This document shows positions 10,693 to 21,892 of a DNA stretch of 64,000 bases, piece after piece. Where the stretch lies: NCBI RefSeq assembly GCF_932274485.2, contig NC_065879.2, forward strand, positions 18,898,591-18,962,590. Reading direction: 5' to 3'. The stretch comes from Patella vulgata. Its lineage: Eukaryota > Mollusca > Gastropoda > Patellidae. A program made the translations under genes and the position numbers. The notes under the pieces are model-generated. The model made no database searches. It worked only from the letters and a program-made list of their open reading frames with translations, and was not told the DNA's origin. The stretch's first letter is position 1. Each line of letters begins with the position of its first letter.

Positions 10693-13540
10693 TCACCGTT
10701 GACATCCTTTTCCTGATTCAGTCTGCCGCATTTTTTGAAATGTGGCAAGTCTGGAAAAATAACTAGTGACTTGGCGAGCTGTCAACCAGTACTCATGTGG
10801 AAACTGTTTTAGTTTCTTTACAACAGTCTGTGGATTTTCCTTCCTCCCAGTCTCTACACCTTTCATAAACTCCTTATAAACGTATCCCTTCACATTGTCA
10901 GAGAGTCGCTTATACGTACTGGTCGTTTTCAAGGCCCATCCAGCGGAGAGCGAAGGTTCATCAACAGTACTAGTTTCTGGTATAGTCAGTGTCACTGCCT
11001 GAGCTTTGGAGGAAACACCCGTTACTATGGAAGCCCATTTTTGGGCAATTGCATCGAATTTGGAGTCCATTGTTGTAGTACGACTGTGACTCCCCAACGA
11101 CAGATGCATTGTTATTTCGGTTTCAGTTCTGAATGATTTAGTGCACCCTTCTTCAGAACAGTAGAATCTACGATTATCCTGTCTGGAGCCAGTCGTCCCA
11201 GATTCAACACTTGGTATACTATACTCAGATGTTTCGAATCTAGCCCCCCCCTGAATATCCCCCTTTCTCACCAGTTTATCCATTTTGAATACTTTTCCAG
11301 GTCCAATTTGGTATGCTTTCCATACGCAAATTTCATTTTCCCGAAACTCAAAGTCTTTGTATGTAGTAATTCCAGGTCATGTCAGTCTGTCTACCATCTG
11401 TTTATCATGATTTATTTTCATAACTGAGGGTAAGGCGCTGGCTCGCTAGCCTGGAGGTCAGGTGTTCGATCCCTTCATTGGCCGAGAAAGTTCATCCAGA
11501 TTTTCCGGCGTGGTTTCCCCTTGTCAGTGATGCAGGACGGAGGGCCTGACAAGGACAGCTGTCTAGTCATTCGGATGAGACGAAAAACTGAGGTCCCGTG
11601 TATACATTGGCGTGCACGTAAAAGATCTCTTGACAGTTGGAATTCGATATAAGAGTAGGCCGTAGTGCCGCTGTCCGGGCAAAATTTCCCTCATAGCACA
11701 CTGTATGGCGTATGCCCGTCTTCATTAGCCCAGTTCGGAGCAAAACAGTAGGACGTTAAACCCCATTTCATTTCATTTCATAACTGAGGTGTAACACCCT
11801 CTAATTCCACCTTAGCTTTGACAGCCTACAAACATGTCATTCGCATTCTGTATATCATAACCTTCGTTGATGTACCTTTGTAGATGAGTTTTCAGAGAAG
11901 CAATCTTTCGATCACATATGTCCTTTCCCGCTTGGGACTCGGAGAAATCGTATCGTGATATTACGATATTATTTCGTTTTGCAAGTGCTGGCATAGACAA
12001 TAGCAATGCGGCGCAATGATAACAGCCGGCATTGTCCGATCTAAGAAACAAGGTATTCACTTCCGGAAGTTTTATTTTCATCTCCAAAATTGTAGCTTCT
12101 AATATTGTCAGGACGCTGATCCAATTTTGTGTACAACTATCTATAAGGTGTACGAATGCATGTATATGATACTGGTCACTTGACCGCGTAACAACTGCAG
12201 TAACGTGCCAGGAAATACCCCTTTTAGCATACCAATCTTGCTGTGATTCGCGAAATCGACTAGGTAAGAATTTCATGGCCCAGTCAAATGTAATGTGAGC
12301 TTCATTTGGAGCGAGATTTTGCAAAATATCGGTTTTGCCTCGTTCCTGGTTTACACTTCTCACTATATGAGATTTCAGGGCTAGAATTCTGTCTTTCGCA
12401 TTTTGGAAGTCATGAACCAATTCTTCCCTTTGTCCATCATATCTAAAAATGATCTCTTTATCATTTATGGCAGTGTCTATTTCACGGATAACAGTTTGTA
12501 ACCGATGACAGTTTGAGCAGGAGATATTATGGCTATGACCACAGACTGGTGATTCTGATAAACTGTAACTGAGACAGTGATCCGCGCATGTGGATGTTTT
12601 AGACAAATGGAGCTTATAGTCAGTCTTCAAGTAAACCTGTACATATTTTATATTTGCAACAATGTTCTGTTCCCATGCAGCAGATTTTCCACTTTCAGAC
12701 AATGTTTTGCAAATGGACATGTAAGTTTTCGAATGCTTCCGCGCGATCTAAAATCAAGAAAGTGGTCCACTTTGGTGTCATCTAGACGAGAACGGCAGAT
12801 AGGATGAAGTTTGACGGGCTGGGCTTCTCCAACATCACAAGCATGTTTTCTAGCCTGATCTATGCGATATGCTGTGAGTCCTGGAATTAATTGCATCAGC
12901 TCTTGCTTAGTTTTCTTTTCAGCCAAAGAAAAAAGTATCTGTCTCTTCACAAACCAGGACGATGCGTCATTGGAACACTTGATTAGAGTTCCGAGTATAT
13001 CAGTTTCCCCCGGAGTATTTCCACATTCCTTAGATTCTAATAAAGCCATCAAATCATCTTTCTGTCCAGGTGCTATATAATGTAGTGCTAAACTAATTAC
13101 CTCCTTAGTTTTTCGCTTATAATATCTTACAGTGCTAGGTTTTGCCGTTTCAACAGGTTTATGCAACTGACTTGATCGTATCCTGAATTTCGTAGAAAGT
13201 CATTTAGAATAGAAAGGCTTTTATTCCTAGGACCAGGAGTAGGTGCCCATGATGCATCCGCCACAGTTGTTGATTTTGAAGTGCTATCCAAAGATGACGT
13301 AGGTGATGATGAACCACTAGAAAGTTGAGGTATAGTAAATGCTGGTATCGGAGAGTATTCCTCACCAGTATAACATGATGTTGAAGCTTCTACTGGTTGA
13401 AATGGAGTGGAGTGTAGGACTTGCTCAGTGTCTGGTGACGGAACATGTGCTTCTGAATTAAATGTTGCTTTATGGCCATCTACACAAGTACGGCAAATAC
13501 CTAGAATATAAAAGTTTTGATAATATATATATTCAATCAA
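10693..13540 (-). pseudogene. Transposase-like gene with DDE-like core and C2H2 finger, broken
   Basis: Read on the - strand, four open pieces follow in order: 13540-13127 (Ser/Thr/Pro-rich), 13166-12648, 12720-11812 and about 11395-10693. The third carries a likely RNase-H-fold transposase core: FDWAMKFLP, then RSDNAGCYHC, then a GKDICDR stretch, whose acids fit a D-D-(D/E) triad. The last carries a C2H2 finger (C-x4-C-x12-H-x5-H in FYCSEEGCTKSFR...) and a conserved-looking tail (GWALK ... YWLTARQVTSYFSRL). From memory, this layout resembles uncharacterised proteins repeated in cnidarian, fish and mollusc genomes; I cannot name the family. Frames shift near 13150 and near 12730, and a SINE sits between the third and fourth pieces, so it is a dead copy. 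Confidence 0.72.
11416..11789 (+). mobile_element. SINE-1, full length, inserted in the transposase-like gene
   Basis: The body (about 11430-11775) starts with a tRNA-like region (GGCGCTGGCTCGCTAGC; B box GGTGTTCGATCCC), has a conserved middle (GTAGTGCCGCTGTCCGGGCA; CACTGTATGGCGTATGCCCG) and ends in ATTTC pentamers. A 14-bp direct repeat, TTTCATAACTGAGG, flanks it at 11416-11429 and 11776-11789, a clean target-site duplication. Other copies lie at 41153, 62171, 35337 (3' part) and 17420 (5' part, reversed). Confidence 0.9.
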
Positions 13541-14395
13541 ATATTGGCTGTCTTTTCATTTTGAAGACTTATTGGAAAGAAATAACACAAGTTTCACTAA
13601 TGCAAAAAATCTTACATAGAAAAATGTATTACTTTTAGACCTGGATCATATTGACTTATTCAGAAAATTATTTTGATGAATATATATTTTACTGATTTAT
13701 AATTAGCGAATTTAATGGAAGTTAGACAATGGCTGAAACTTGTGTGCATTTGGTATTTGTGACAGATAAGAGTTATAAATTAGAAAAAACGTTATTTTCT
13801 CCAAAATGATGATTAATTTGAACAAATCAAAGGTAGATTTCATCGAGAAATTGAGCAAAAACATCTCTATTCACCACTGTACATATGCGGCAAGCAAGAC
13901 CGAATTTTTGGAACCCCAGACTCCCGTATTCGATGACTACGAGCAAATAATACTGTTATTACCTGATCCAACAGGCAGGAGCACATTCCATTTTCGATGA
14001 GCTTGTTCCGACATACTCTTCTTTACGTACATTCTTGTAGGTTTCCTTTTGCCTGCGTGTAGTGGATGAGTGCACGTTCTTGAGGCTCGCCAACACAACC
14101 CCAGTCCATAGCGATGGGATGGACATACTGTTTTTAAAAGAAGGTCAAGTTCATTGAAATTGAAGAGTCCAGCACGTAATAAAATGAGCTGCCACTCTTA
14201 CAAAACATCCGTTCTCTCTAGATGAACACTAGACAGATGCTTTTTAATACTCTTAGTACATGCACGCAGACTTGTGTGGTGAATATTGGGTCGAGGGGGA
14301 GTAAATATGCACCGTACGAGAATTTCACTGACCCCTCAGGTTATCGTTTTTGGGCGATTTTGCATGGTCTTCTCACGGAACACGTTCTTAATATA
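13541..14395. other. Unannotated stretch upstream of the transposase-like gene
   Basis: It may hold the decayed 5' part of the - strand gene at 10693-13540: a region at about 13960-14135 has higher GC and a short Cys-containing - strand frame ending at a GTAATAAC that could be a donor. This is not enough to call an exon. Confidence 0.3.
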
Positions 14396-14626
14396 AACAG
14401 CATAGTCTCGATTATCCACTGTTTTGATTTAATTATCAATGGCCGTTAAGCGGCATATAGGAATCTAATCCAGCCAACATCGAAGGCTAACCTTGACTTC
14501 GAGAGTTTATTATGGTCTGGATAAGTTAATTAATGTCTAATTGATAATTTAGATAACATTTCAGGCCTAAAGAAAGACTTTATTAAGCAGATTTTGCTAA
14601 GTGCATAATGCATGTTTAAGGATGAT
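14396..14626. mobile_element. TTAA-MITE fragment, right half
   Basis: It shares CAGCATAGTCTCGATTATCC and TAACATTTCAGGCCTAAAGA with the copy at 55819-56204 and ends CATAATGCATGTTTAA. The left half is missing. Confidence 0.65.
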
Positions 14627-14675
14627 CCCTATTGTTTTTGGTGCATGCCCGACCGCCAGGGGCAGAGCCACGCCC

Positions 14676-16822
14676 ATTTTTTATATGCCCACATTTTCAT
14701 GTGGACGTATTATGCTGTCGCCCCTGCCCGTCCGCCTGCCTGCCTGCCTGCCCGTCCGTCCGTCCGTCCACAATTTGTTTGTGGACACTCTACAGGTCAC
14801 AATTCTTATCCGATTTTAACGAAACTTGAAATATAGGTGTATCTCCAAAAGATCTCGGCTGCTTTTGATATTGGCATGTATCGGATCGAAACTTCATGGA
14901 TTATGGCCCCTGTTTGTACGAAAAATCACGTTTTTGGCTTGTGGACCCTATAGAGGTCACAATTTTTATCCGATTTTGTTGAATCTTGAAATGTAAGTTT
15001 ATAACCTAAAGATCTCGGTTTCTTTCGATATTTGCACATATCGGACCGTAACTTTCTGAATTATGGCCCCTGATTGTACGAAAAATCACGTTTTTAGCTT
15101 GTGGACCCTATGGAGGTCATAATTTTTATCCGATTTAAAAAACAGTATTATTATATCACCGTTACACCCTAAGGATGGCTGAGTTCGAATTTCGTGAAAA
15201 TCGGCCCAAAATTGACAGACAAAATGTCTACCGTTCGTCTCAAATAGCGTAAAAATATGGTATATCAAGGTTGTGGACCCTATAGAGGTCACAATTTTTA
15301 TCAGATTTATTTGAAACTTGAAATATAAGTTTATAACCTAAAGATCTCAGTTCTTTTCGATATTCGCGCATATCGGACCGTAACTTTCTGAATTATGGCC
15401 CTGATTGTACGAAAAATCACGTTTTTAGCTTGTGGACCCTATAGAGGTCATAATTTTTATCCGATTTAAAAAACAGTATTATTATATCACTGTTATACCC
15501 TAAGGATGGCTGAGTTCGATTTTCGTGAAAATCGGCCCAAAATTGACAGACAAAATGGCCGCCGTTCGTTCTCAAATAGCGTAAAAATATGGTATATCAA
15601 GGTTGTGGACCCTATAGAGGTCTCAATTTTTATCCGATTTTGTTGAAACTTGAAATGTAAGTTTATAACCCAAAGATCTCGGTTCCTTTCGATATTTGCG
15701 CATATTAGACCGTAACTTCCTGAATTATGGCCCGTGATTGTACGCAAAATCGCGTTTTTAGCTTGTGGACCCTATAGAGGTCATAATTTTTATTCGATTT
15801 AAAAAAAACGTATTATTATATCACCGTTACACCGTAAAGGAAGGTTGAGTTCAAATTTTGTGAAAATCAGCCCAAAATTGACAGACAAAATGGCCGCCAT
15901 TCGTTCTCAAATAACGTAAAAATATGGTATATCAAGGTTGAGGACCCTATAGAGGTCACAATTTTTATCCGATTTTGTTGAAACTTGAAATGTAAGTTTA
16001 TAACCCAAAGATCTTGGTTCCTTTCGATATTTGCGCATATCAGACCGTAACTTCCTGAATTATGGCCCCTGTTTGTACGAAAAATCGCGTTTTTAGCTTG
16101 TGGACCCTATAGAGGTCATAATTTTTATCCGATTTAAAAAACCGTATTATTATATCACCGTTACACCCTAAGGTCGGCTGAGTTCAAATTTCGTGAAAAT
16201 CGGCCCAAAACTAACAGACAAAATGGTCGCCCTTCGTTCTCAAATAGCGTAAAAATATGGTATATCAAGGTTGTGGACCCTATGGAGGTCACAATTTTAA
16301 TCCGATTTTGTTGAAACTTGAAATGTAAGTTTACAACCCAAAGATCTTGGTTCCTTTCGATATGCGTGCCTATCAGACCATAACTTTCTGAATGATGGCC
16401 CCTGATTGTATGAAAAATCGCGTTTTTAGCTTGTGGACCCTATAGAGGTCATAATTTTTATCCGATTTAAAAAACCGTATTATTATATCACCGTTACACA
16501 CCAAGGACGACTGAGTTCGAATTTCGTGAAAATCGGCCCTAAACTGACAGATAAAATGGCCACCCTTCGTTCTCAAATAGCGTAAAAATATGGTATATCA
16601 AGGTTGTGGACCCTATAGAGGTCACAATTTTTATCCGATTTTGTTGAAACTTGAAATGTAAGTTCATAACACAAAGATCTCGGTTCCTTTCGATATTTGC
16701 GCATATCGAATTGTAATTTCCTGAATTATGGCCCTTGATTGTAGGAAAAATCACTTTCTTCTTAGCTTGTTCTCTATCCATCTCTCGAAAATGTGAGCGT
16801 ATCCTGCCTGGCAGCCGCTGGT
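14676..16822 (+). repeat. R333 repeat block 3 (both ends present)
   Basis: The left end (TATGCCCACATTTTCATGTG) leads into a CCTG/GTCC tetranucleotide run and the leader GTGGACACTCTACAGGTCAC. Monomers follow; the marker GTTACACCCTAAGGATGGCT or its variants recurs with steps of about 327-337 bp. The right end (AAAATGTGAGCGTATCCTGC, CTGGCAGCCGCTGGTT) closes the block. Left and right ends share an inverted TACGCCCACATTTT / AAAATGTGGGCGTA. Confidence 0.9.
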
Positions 16823-16823
16823 T

Positions 16824-16885
16824 AACTATTATAGTTATAGTGAAAACTACCAGCTCTTTATCTAAGCTCCCATAATGTATCTTTA
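16824..16885. mobile_element. TTAA-MITE end fragment, reversed
   Basis: It matches the reverse complement of the first 60 bp of the copy at 55819 and ends CATAATGTATCTTTAA. It directly abuts the right end of R333 block 3. Confidence 0.6.
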
Positions 16886-17419
16886 AGAAGTGAAATGGTA
16901 GATTGAATTTTCACTAGCTCAGTGAACAGCTACGAGATACTATTACTAATTCGTTCAAACGAAATACTAATTAGTTCACGGAATAATATTTTGGGTGGTT
17001 TTTTTTGTTTTTTTTTAGTTTAGCACTAATGGGCCTTCGTAATCAATTATATAATGTGTATGTTAAGCGTTTCAACATTGTACATGTTAAACCGCACAAA
17101 GTGTGTGCATGCCTTTCGTGTCTTTTACAGAGCACGATGATCATTAAAGTAATGTAAGTGCAGCTGATGATTTAGCCGTTTTTAAACCACATGTGTCATG
17201 TTAATAATTTCTTTTGTGATTTGAGTTGGCCCTAAATCATGTCTAAATTAATTTCACATTGCATGTTAATAGAGATGGACAGAGGACTCGTATAAGCTAT
17301 AATTTTGATCTTTTGGATAGAGCAATAAACTATAATATACCGTGATACGGAAGAACAATCAGTAATTGTTCTTCAATAAGTACATGTATGTGTTATAGTT
17401 TAAAGCTATAATTTGCGAT
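16886..17419. other. Non-coding DNA upstream of the CUB-like exon
   Basis: No feature is supported. If gene 1 has 5' exons nearby, none shows a clear phase-1 donor here. Confidence 0.35.
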
Positions 17420-17510
17420 GAACTTTCTTGGCCAACACCGGAATCGAAAACGGGGCCTCCAGGTTAGGAAGGCAACACCTTACTCACTGAGCCACCACTG
17501 CTTCCTTTGG
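17420..17510 (-). mobile_element. SINE-1 5' (tRNA-like) fragment
   Basis: Read on the - strand it gives GTGGCTCAGTGAGTAAGGTG (A-box region), a GTTTTCGATTCCGG B box and the GAAAGTTCATCG that follows the B box in the other SINE-1 copies. The 3' part is absent. Confidence 0.65.
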
Positions 17511-17592
17511 TTTTTGTATTTCACACGTTATGTTTTACATTTCGTTATTTTGTTATATTCCACATGTACACGTAGTTATTTTTGTATTTCAG

Positions 17593-17952
17593 ATAAAATT
17601 GATGAACATTATTATCTTTTTGAAAATTTAACTACTCGTCATTTGTACAATTCCTTGTACCCCAATTCCAGCTATGAATCATTCGCTAATACCAACCTTT
17701 CTTGCTCAGTATTAATCACGAGTCCAGTCACCTATGAAGTTTTTGTAATGAATGGAGGAGATGGAGATTGTGTAGGTATTCAATTAAGAAGTGACGATGG
17801 TACTGACTTATATCCCACAAACAGAACAACTTGCAACTACGACCTCACTTCAGACACAGTAACCATCGATAAAAACTTTACCCTTAATTTGTTTACCAAC
17901 GACACGCTAGCAACCGGCGTGAATGCTACTGTACTTGTGGTACTTAGTTCAA
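17593..17952 (+). CDS. Gene 1, CUB-like extracellular exon
   Basis: The exon follows TTTTTGTATTTCAG and precedes GTAAGT. It is 360 nt, phase 1 at both ends, the symmetry typical of shuffled extracellular modules. Its 120 residues run from a YLFENLTTRHLY start through NLSCSVLITSP and GDGDCVGIQL to VNATVLVVLSS. The strand pattern, SP after the first Cys and the paired Cys layout suggest a CUB-like domain, though this is a weak family match by eye. Seven N-glycosylation sequons are visible (NLT, NSS, NLS, NRT, NFT, NDT, NAT), so the part is almost certainly extracellular. Three Cys are present; a fourth lies in the next mini-exon. The 5' exons, including a signal peptide, were not found. Confidence 0.65.
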
Positions 17953-18999
17953 GTAAGTTTCAAATTTTAATTTATGAAATTTTATGAATATTGATCAAGT
18001 TCTACTGGATAATCTAACATATTGTATTAAATTTCATTTACTAGTAAAATGCAATAGCACCAGTTTGGAAATCATGATAGTATCTGCCAGTACCATTAAT
18101 TACCGTGGTTAAATGATTTCCCTGGGACAGGAAGTTACTCTATAATAAAAATATTCGAATGAATCTCAAAATGTACTGTAGGCTATTGACAATCGAAAAT
18201 GATACTGAATAATATAATACTTTGAAATGTGATGTTTATAAAATGTCATTTAGCTAGCCCAGTATGATCGTCTGACAAAATAAATCCACAAAAATATAAA
18301 CCTCCATCCCGCAGCAAATTTTAGGAAGGATTGTCTGAGAACCAGAATGTATTTTCGTTATTTACTATTGTATAAGTTCACTGTACTCAATCATTGTTAA
18401 AATGTAACAACCCTTTTCATTTCCAAGAGTCTAATATAAATTGTTGATTTTATGAATGTTGATTTGTTTTGTGGAATGACAATTTGATTTGTCTTCATTA
18501 CAAATTTAACGTGATCTGTGAGATATAACCTATTTTATGTTCAAACTAAAATTAGTAAGAAAGCTCAAAGATGCATTATGTAACAGCATTATCTGCCTAT
18601 TGCAGGCCTTTATTTTGGCTTCAAATGTTATTGAGACTCTTATTCACGCAACAAGCATAATAACAACTCGCTAGACAATCGGATAGCCGATATTTAAATG
18701 CATTGAAACACGCGCATGATTTAACAATATAATTGAAAATCTAGACTTAGCTTCAATTGTCAAGTACCGCTGCTACGATAATCTTCAGTCATAAAAGGCT
18801 AGAATAAAGTAATTTGAACGGTCAACAATGTATGTAATTCATGCGACAATATAATGTTAAATATCTTGGACATACTATTGTTACTCACATGCGCATATAT
18901 TCTGTATACCATAAGAATTTAAATCTCAATGGACTATTGGTCTAATGTTTACATGTAAAATTTGTTCATGTTGACAATGATATTAAATTGGTATTGTAG
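17953..18999. other. Gene 1 intron with a TTAA-MITE remnant
   Basis: Starts GTAAGTTTC and ends TATTGTAG. A degraded TTAA-MITE copy (about 18565-18820, starting AAAGATGCATTATGTAACAG) lies inside. Nothing else is recognised. Confidence 0.55.
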
Positions 19000-19041
19000 A
19001 AGATAACTTCACTATCTGGTGTCTAGGATACCCAATAACAA
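19000..19041 (+). CDS. Gene 1, 42-nt mini-exon
   Basis: It is bounded by TATTGTAG and a strong GTAAGTAC donor, is phase 1 at both ends and keeps the frame between the CUB-like and mucin-like exons. With the preceding base it reads KDNFTIWCLGYPIT. It adds a further sequon (NFT) and one Cys, giving the ectodomain an even Cys count if the CUB-like exon is counted alone. Mini-exons of this size are easily mis-called, but the phase and length agreement are unlikely by chance. Confidence 0.5.
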
Positions 19042-19841
19042 GTAAGTACAACCACACATCATATTACTTTCATTTCTCCCCTTTTCCGAACTAATTAAGA
19101 GGACTTTTGTTCCACCCTAAACCCTTTGTCCTGATTTCCCAAGTCATCCATTTAATTGGTTTTGCTGTGGTTTTCTGCAAACAAATAAATTTCAGTATTT
19201 ATACCAGTCTGAATCGGCATTATTTTCTATAACTTTAGCCAGTAATTAGGCTAAAAATACTAGGAAATAGATACTAAACATTTTATCGTATTTATATTGA
19301 CATTGAAATGGCTTTAAATATCCATGTATCATAGACTGTATATAGATGGTCCAAAGTTCTGTCCAATCTTTACCCACAAACGCCACTAAAAGCCGATATG
19401 GGATTGATGATTGGGATTTAAAAATACCAAATCTTATATTTCGAATGCATTTTCATTGTGTCGCGTTCTTACTTGTTTACTGTAAACATCCAATGAAAAC
19501 AAAGTTCTAGTCATGGCTAAACAATGTCCACTGGTGTATTTATAATCTCACTGAAGTCCTGTGTATATAACCCTGGCACCATCAGCAGTTCTGAATATAT
19601 GATATATCTTATGTAATGTACAAAATGTGATTTTAATTAGATTGACCCCCATTGGTTGCTTTTGCTTAAGTAGGATATATTATATGTTCATATTTGTAGA
19701 CGATATAACTTTTATAGAATATTTACTCCAGATTATTCCACACCCACAAATTAATTTTTTTTTAAAACATGGATTTGGGCCGCATGGTCTCTTGGTCTAC
19801 AATAAATGATGTTTAAATTTTATTACATGCAACCACCACAG
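19042..19841. other. Gene 1 intron
   Basis: Starts GTAAGTACAACC and ends ACATGCAACCACCACAG. No repeat or gene is recognised in it. Confidence 0.5.
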
Positions 19842-20012
19842 CCACAGTTCCAACTACTACAGTTCCAACCACAACAACCGGTCCAACTACTACAGCTCCA
19901 TCTACAACAACCGGTCCCACAACCTTACCGCCAACGACACCACCGCCAACAACTACAACTACACCTCAACCCAGTCCAAGTACAACACCAAGTGAAACAG
20001 CACCAACCAAGG
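19842..20012 (+). CDS. Gene 1, mucin-like Thr/Pro-rich stalk exon
   Basis: The 171-nt exon is phase 1 at both ends and encodes about 57 residues made almost only of Thr, Pro, Ser, Ala and Val (TVPTTTVPTTTTGPTTTAPS, then PTTPPPTTTTTPQPSPSTTP), ending SETAPTK. Such sequence is densely O-glycosylated in secreted and cell-surface proteins and forms an extended stalk. The donor is AAGG|GTAAAA. It sits between the CUB-like part and the transmembrane exon, where a membrane-proximal stalk is expected. Slippage between ACAACT repeats may make its length variable. Confidence 0.68.
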
Positions 20013-20119
20013 GTAAAAATAATTAATTTTGACGTAAAAGAATTGATTCGGTAGAGTGATTTTGGTTTTTTGGTTTTTATTTTGTCAATAAGAAACAAAC
20101 AAAATTATTATGAATTCAA
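20013..20119. other. Start of the 21-kb gene 1 intron
   Basis: Donor GTAAAAATAA, followed by T-rich DNA. The intron runs to 41471 and holds R333 blocks 4 and 5, two Tc1 copies, gene 2 on the other strand, a retroelement fossil and SINEs. Confidence 0.5.
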
Positions 20120-21253
20120 TATTATATCATCGTTACACACTAAGGACGACTGAGTTCGAATTTCGTGAAAATCGGCCCAAAACTGACAGACAAAATGGAC
20201 GCCTTTCGTTCTCATTTAGTGTAAAAATATGGTATATCAAGGTTGTGGTCCCTATAGAGGTCACAATTTTTATACGCCCACATTTTCATGTGGACGTATT
20301 ATGCCGTCGCCCCTGTCCGTCCGTCCACAATTTGTTTGTGGACACTCTACAGGTCACAATTCTTATCCGATTTTAACGAAACTTGAAATATAGGTGTATC
20401 TCCAAAAGATCTCGGCTGCTTTTGATATTAGCATGTATCGGATCGAAACTTAATGGATTATGGCCCCTGATTGTAAGAAAAATCACGTTTTTAGCTTGTG
20501 GACCCTATAGAGGTCACAATTTTTATCCGATTTTGTTGAAACTTGAAATGTAAGTTTATAACCCAAAGATTTCGGTTCCTTTCGATATTTGCGCATATCG
20601 GACCGTAACTTTCTGAATTATGGTCCCTGATTGTACGAAAATCGCGTTTTTAGCCTGTGGACCCTATAGAGGTCATAATTTTTATCCAATTTAAAAAAAC
20701 GTATTATTATTTTATTACCGTTCCACCCTAAGGACAGTTGAGTTTGAATTTTGTGAAAATCGCCCCAAAATTGACAGACAAAATGGCCGCCGTTCGTTCT
20801 CAAATAGCGTAAAAATATGGTATATCAAGGTTGTGGAGCCTATATAGGTCACAATTTTTATTCGATTTTGTTGAAACTTGAAATATAAGTTTATAACACA
20901 AAGATCTCAGTTCCTTTCGATATATGCGCATATCGAATTGTAATTTCCTGAATTATGGCCCTTGATTGTAGCAAAAATCACTTTCTTGTTAGCTATCCAT
21001 CTCTCGAAAATGTGGGCGTATCCTGCCTGGCAGCCGCTGGTTATCAGATTTTGTTGAAACTTGAAATGTAAGTTTATAACCCAAAGATCTCTCTTTCTTT
21101 AGATATTTGTGCATATCGGACCGTAACTTCCTGAATTATGGCCCCTGATTGTACGAAGAATTGCGTTTTTAGCTTGTGGATTCTATAGAGGTCATAATTT
21201 TTATCCGATTAAAAAAACGTATTATTATATCACCGTTACACCCGCCGTTCGTT
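20120..21253 (+). repeat. R333 block 4 with a complete nested R333 copy
   Basis: Monomer sequence (20120-20271) is interrupted by a complete element (20272-21042), from ATACGCCCACATTTTCATGT to CTGGCAGCCGCTGGTT, after which monomer sequence resumes with ATCAGATTTTGTTGAAACTT and runs to about 21253. The flanks rejoin into the normal monomer phrase CACAATTTTTATCCGATTTT, so the nested copy fixes the element's ends to within a couple of bases. Confidence 0.85.
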
Positions 21254-21258
21254 CTCAA

Positions 21259-21592
21259 ATGAACACAGATCACTAAAGATTTCCCCATTGACTCCAATGT
21301 TAATTCTCGTATCTTAGACCGGCTCTAACTTTTTCCCAAATTTTCGTTGGGTAGAACGCTTTCTACCTAACCAACCTCTCAACTCTTGTATCCTTCCGCA
21401 TCAAAATTATGAATATTCACCAAAACCTGGCAGAAAATGTATTTTCAAACCCTTTTCCTCGATTCTACACCAAAAAGTCAACAAATATCGCCATGCAAAA
21501 GGGGGAAAAAGGAAAAGGGAGAGGAAGACTAAAAATAGCTTTGGCCCTTGTTTCGTGGGTGACGGCGTAGTAATATTTGGTGATCTGTGTCC
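21259..21592. mobile_element. Short MITE with ACACAGATCAC ends
   Basis: The ends GAACACAGATCACTAAA and TTTGGTGATCTGTGTCC are imperfect inverted repeats of 17 bp around about 300 non-coding bp. The copy starts right at the edge of R333 block 4. Confidence 0.5.
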
Positions 21593-21892
21593 TATATAGG
21601 GGTGAAACTTCAGGTATCACCAAAAGGCCTTTTTTATTTCCTACCCATGTGTTCTGGCAACATGCCGGTGAAAGAAAATCAAAATCAAAGAATAACTGTA
21701 AAAATGATGGCCCTTTAAGTACACATGCTGCTTTATGTACACTGGTGCATCTCAGGTCCATAGGCCTTTTGTGCTAAAATTTAAAAATCTTTCTTATTAA
21801 AGGCAGTATCTGAGTTCTGTGAAAAAATTAGACAAGTTACAAAGAAACTACATAGAAAACACTCATAATTTGGAATTTTTTTCAAAAATATA
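21593..21892. other. Intronic spacer before Tc1 copy B
   Basis: No supported gene or repeat is visible. Confidence 0.4.

Noticed and set aside
11430-11480. A tRNA gene in the region with tRNA-like A and B boxes
   Set aside because: No cloverleaf can be completed, and the same head with the same body and ATTTC tail recurs with target duplications, so it is a SINE.
14600-14836. Overlapping Cys/Pro-rich frames on the + strand
   Set aside because: They are translations of the GTCC/CCTG tetranucleotide run in an R333 left end.
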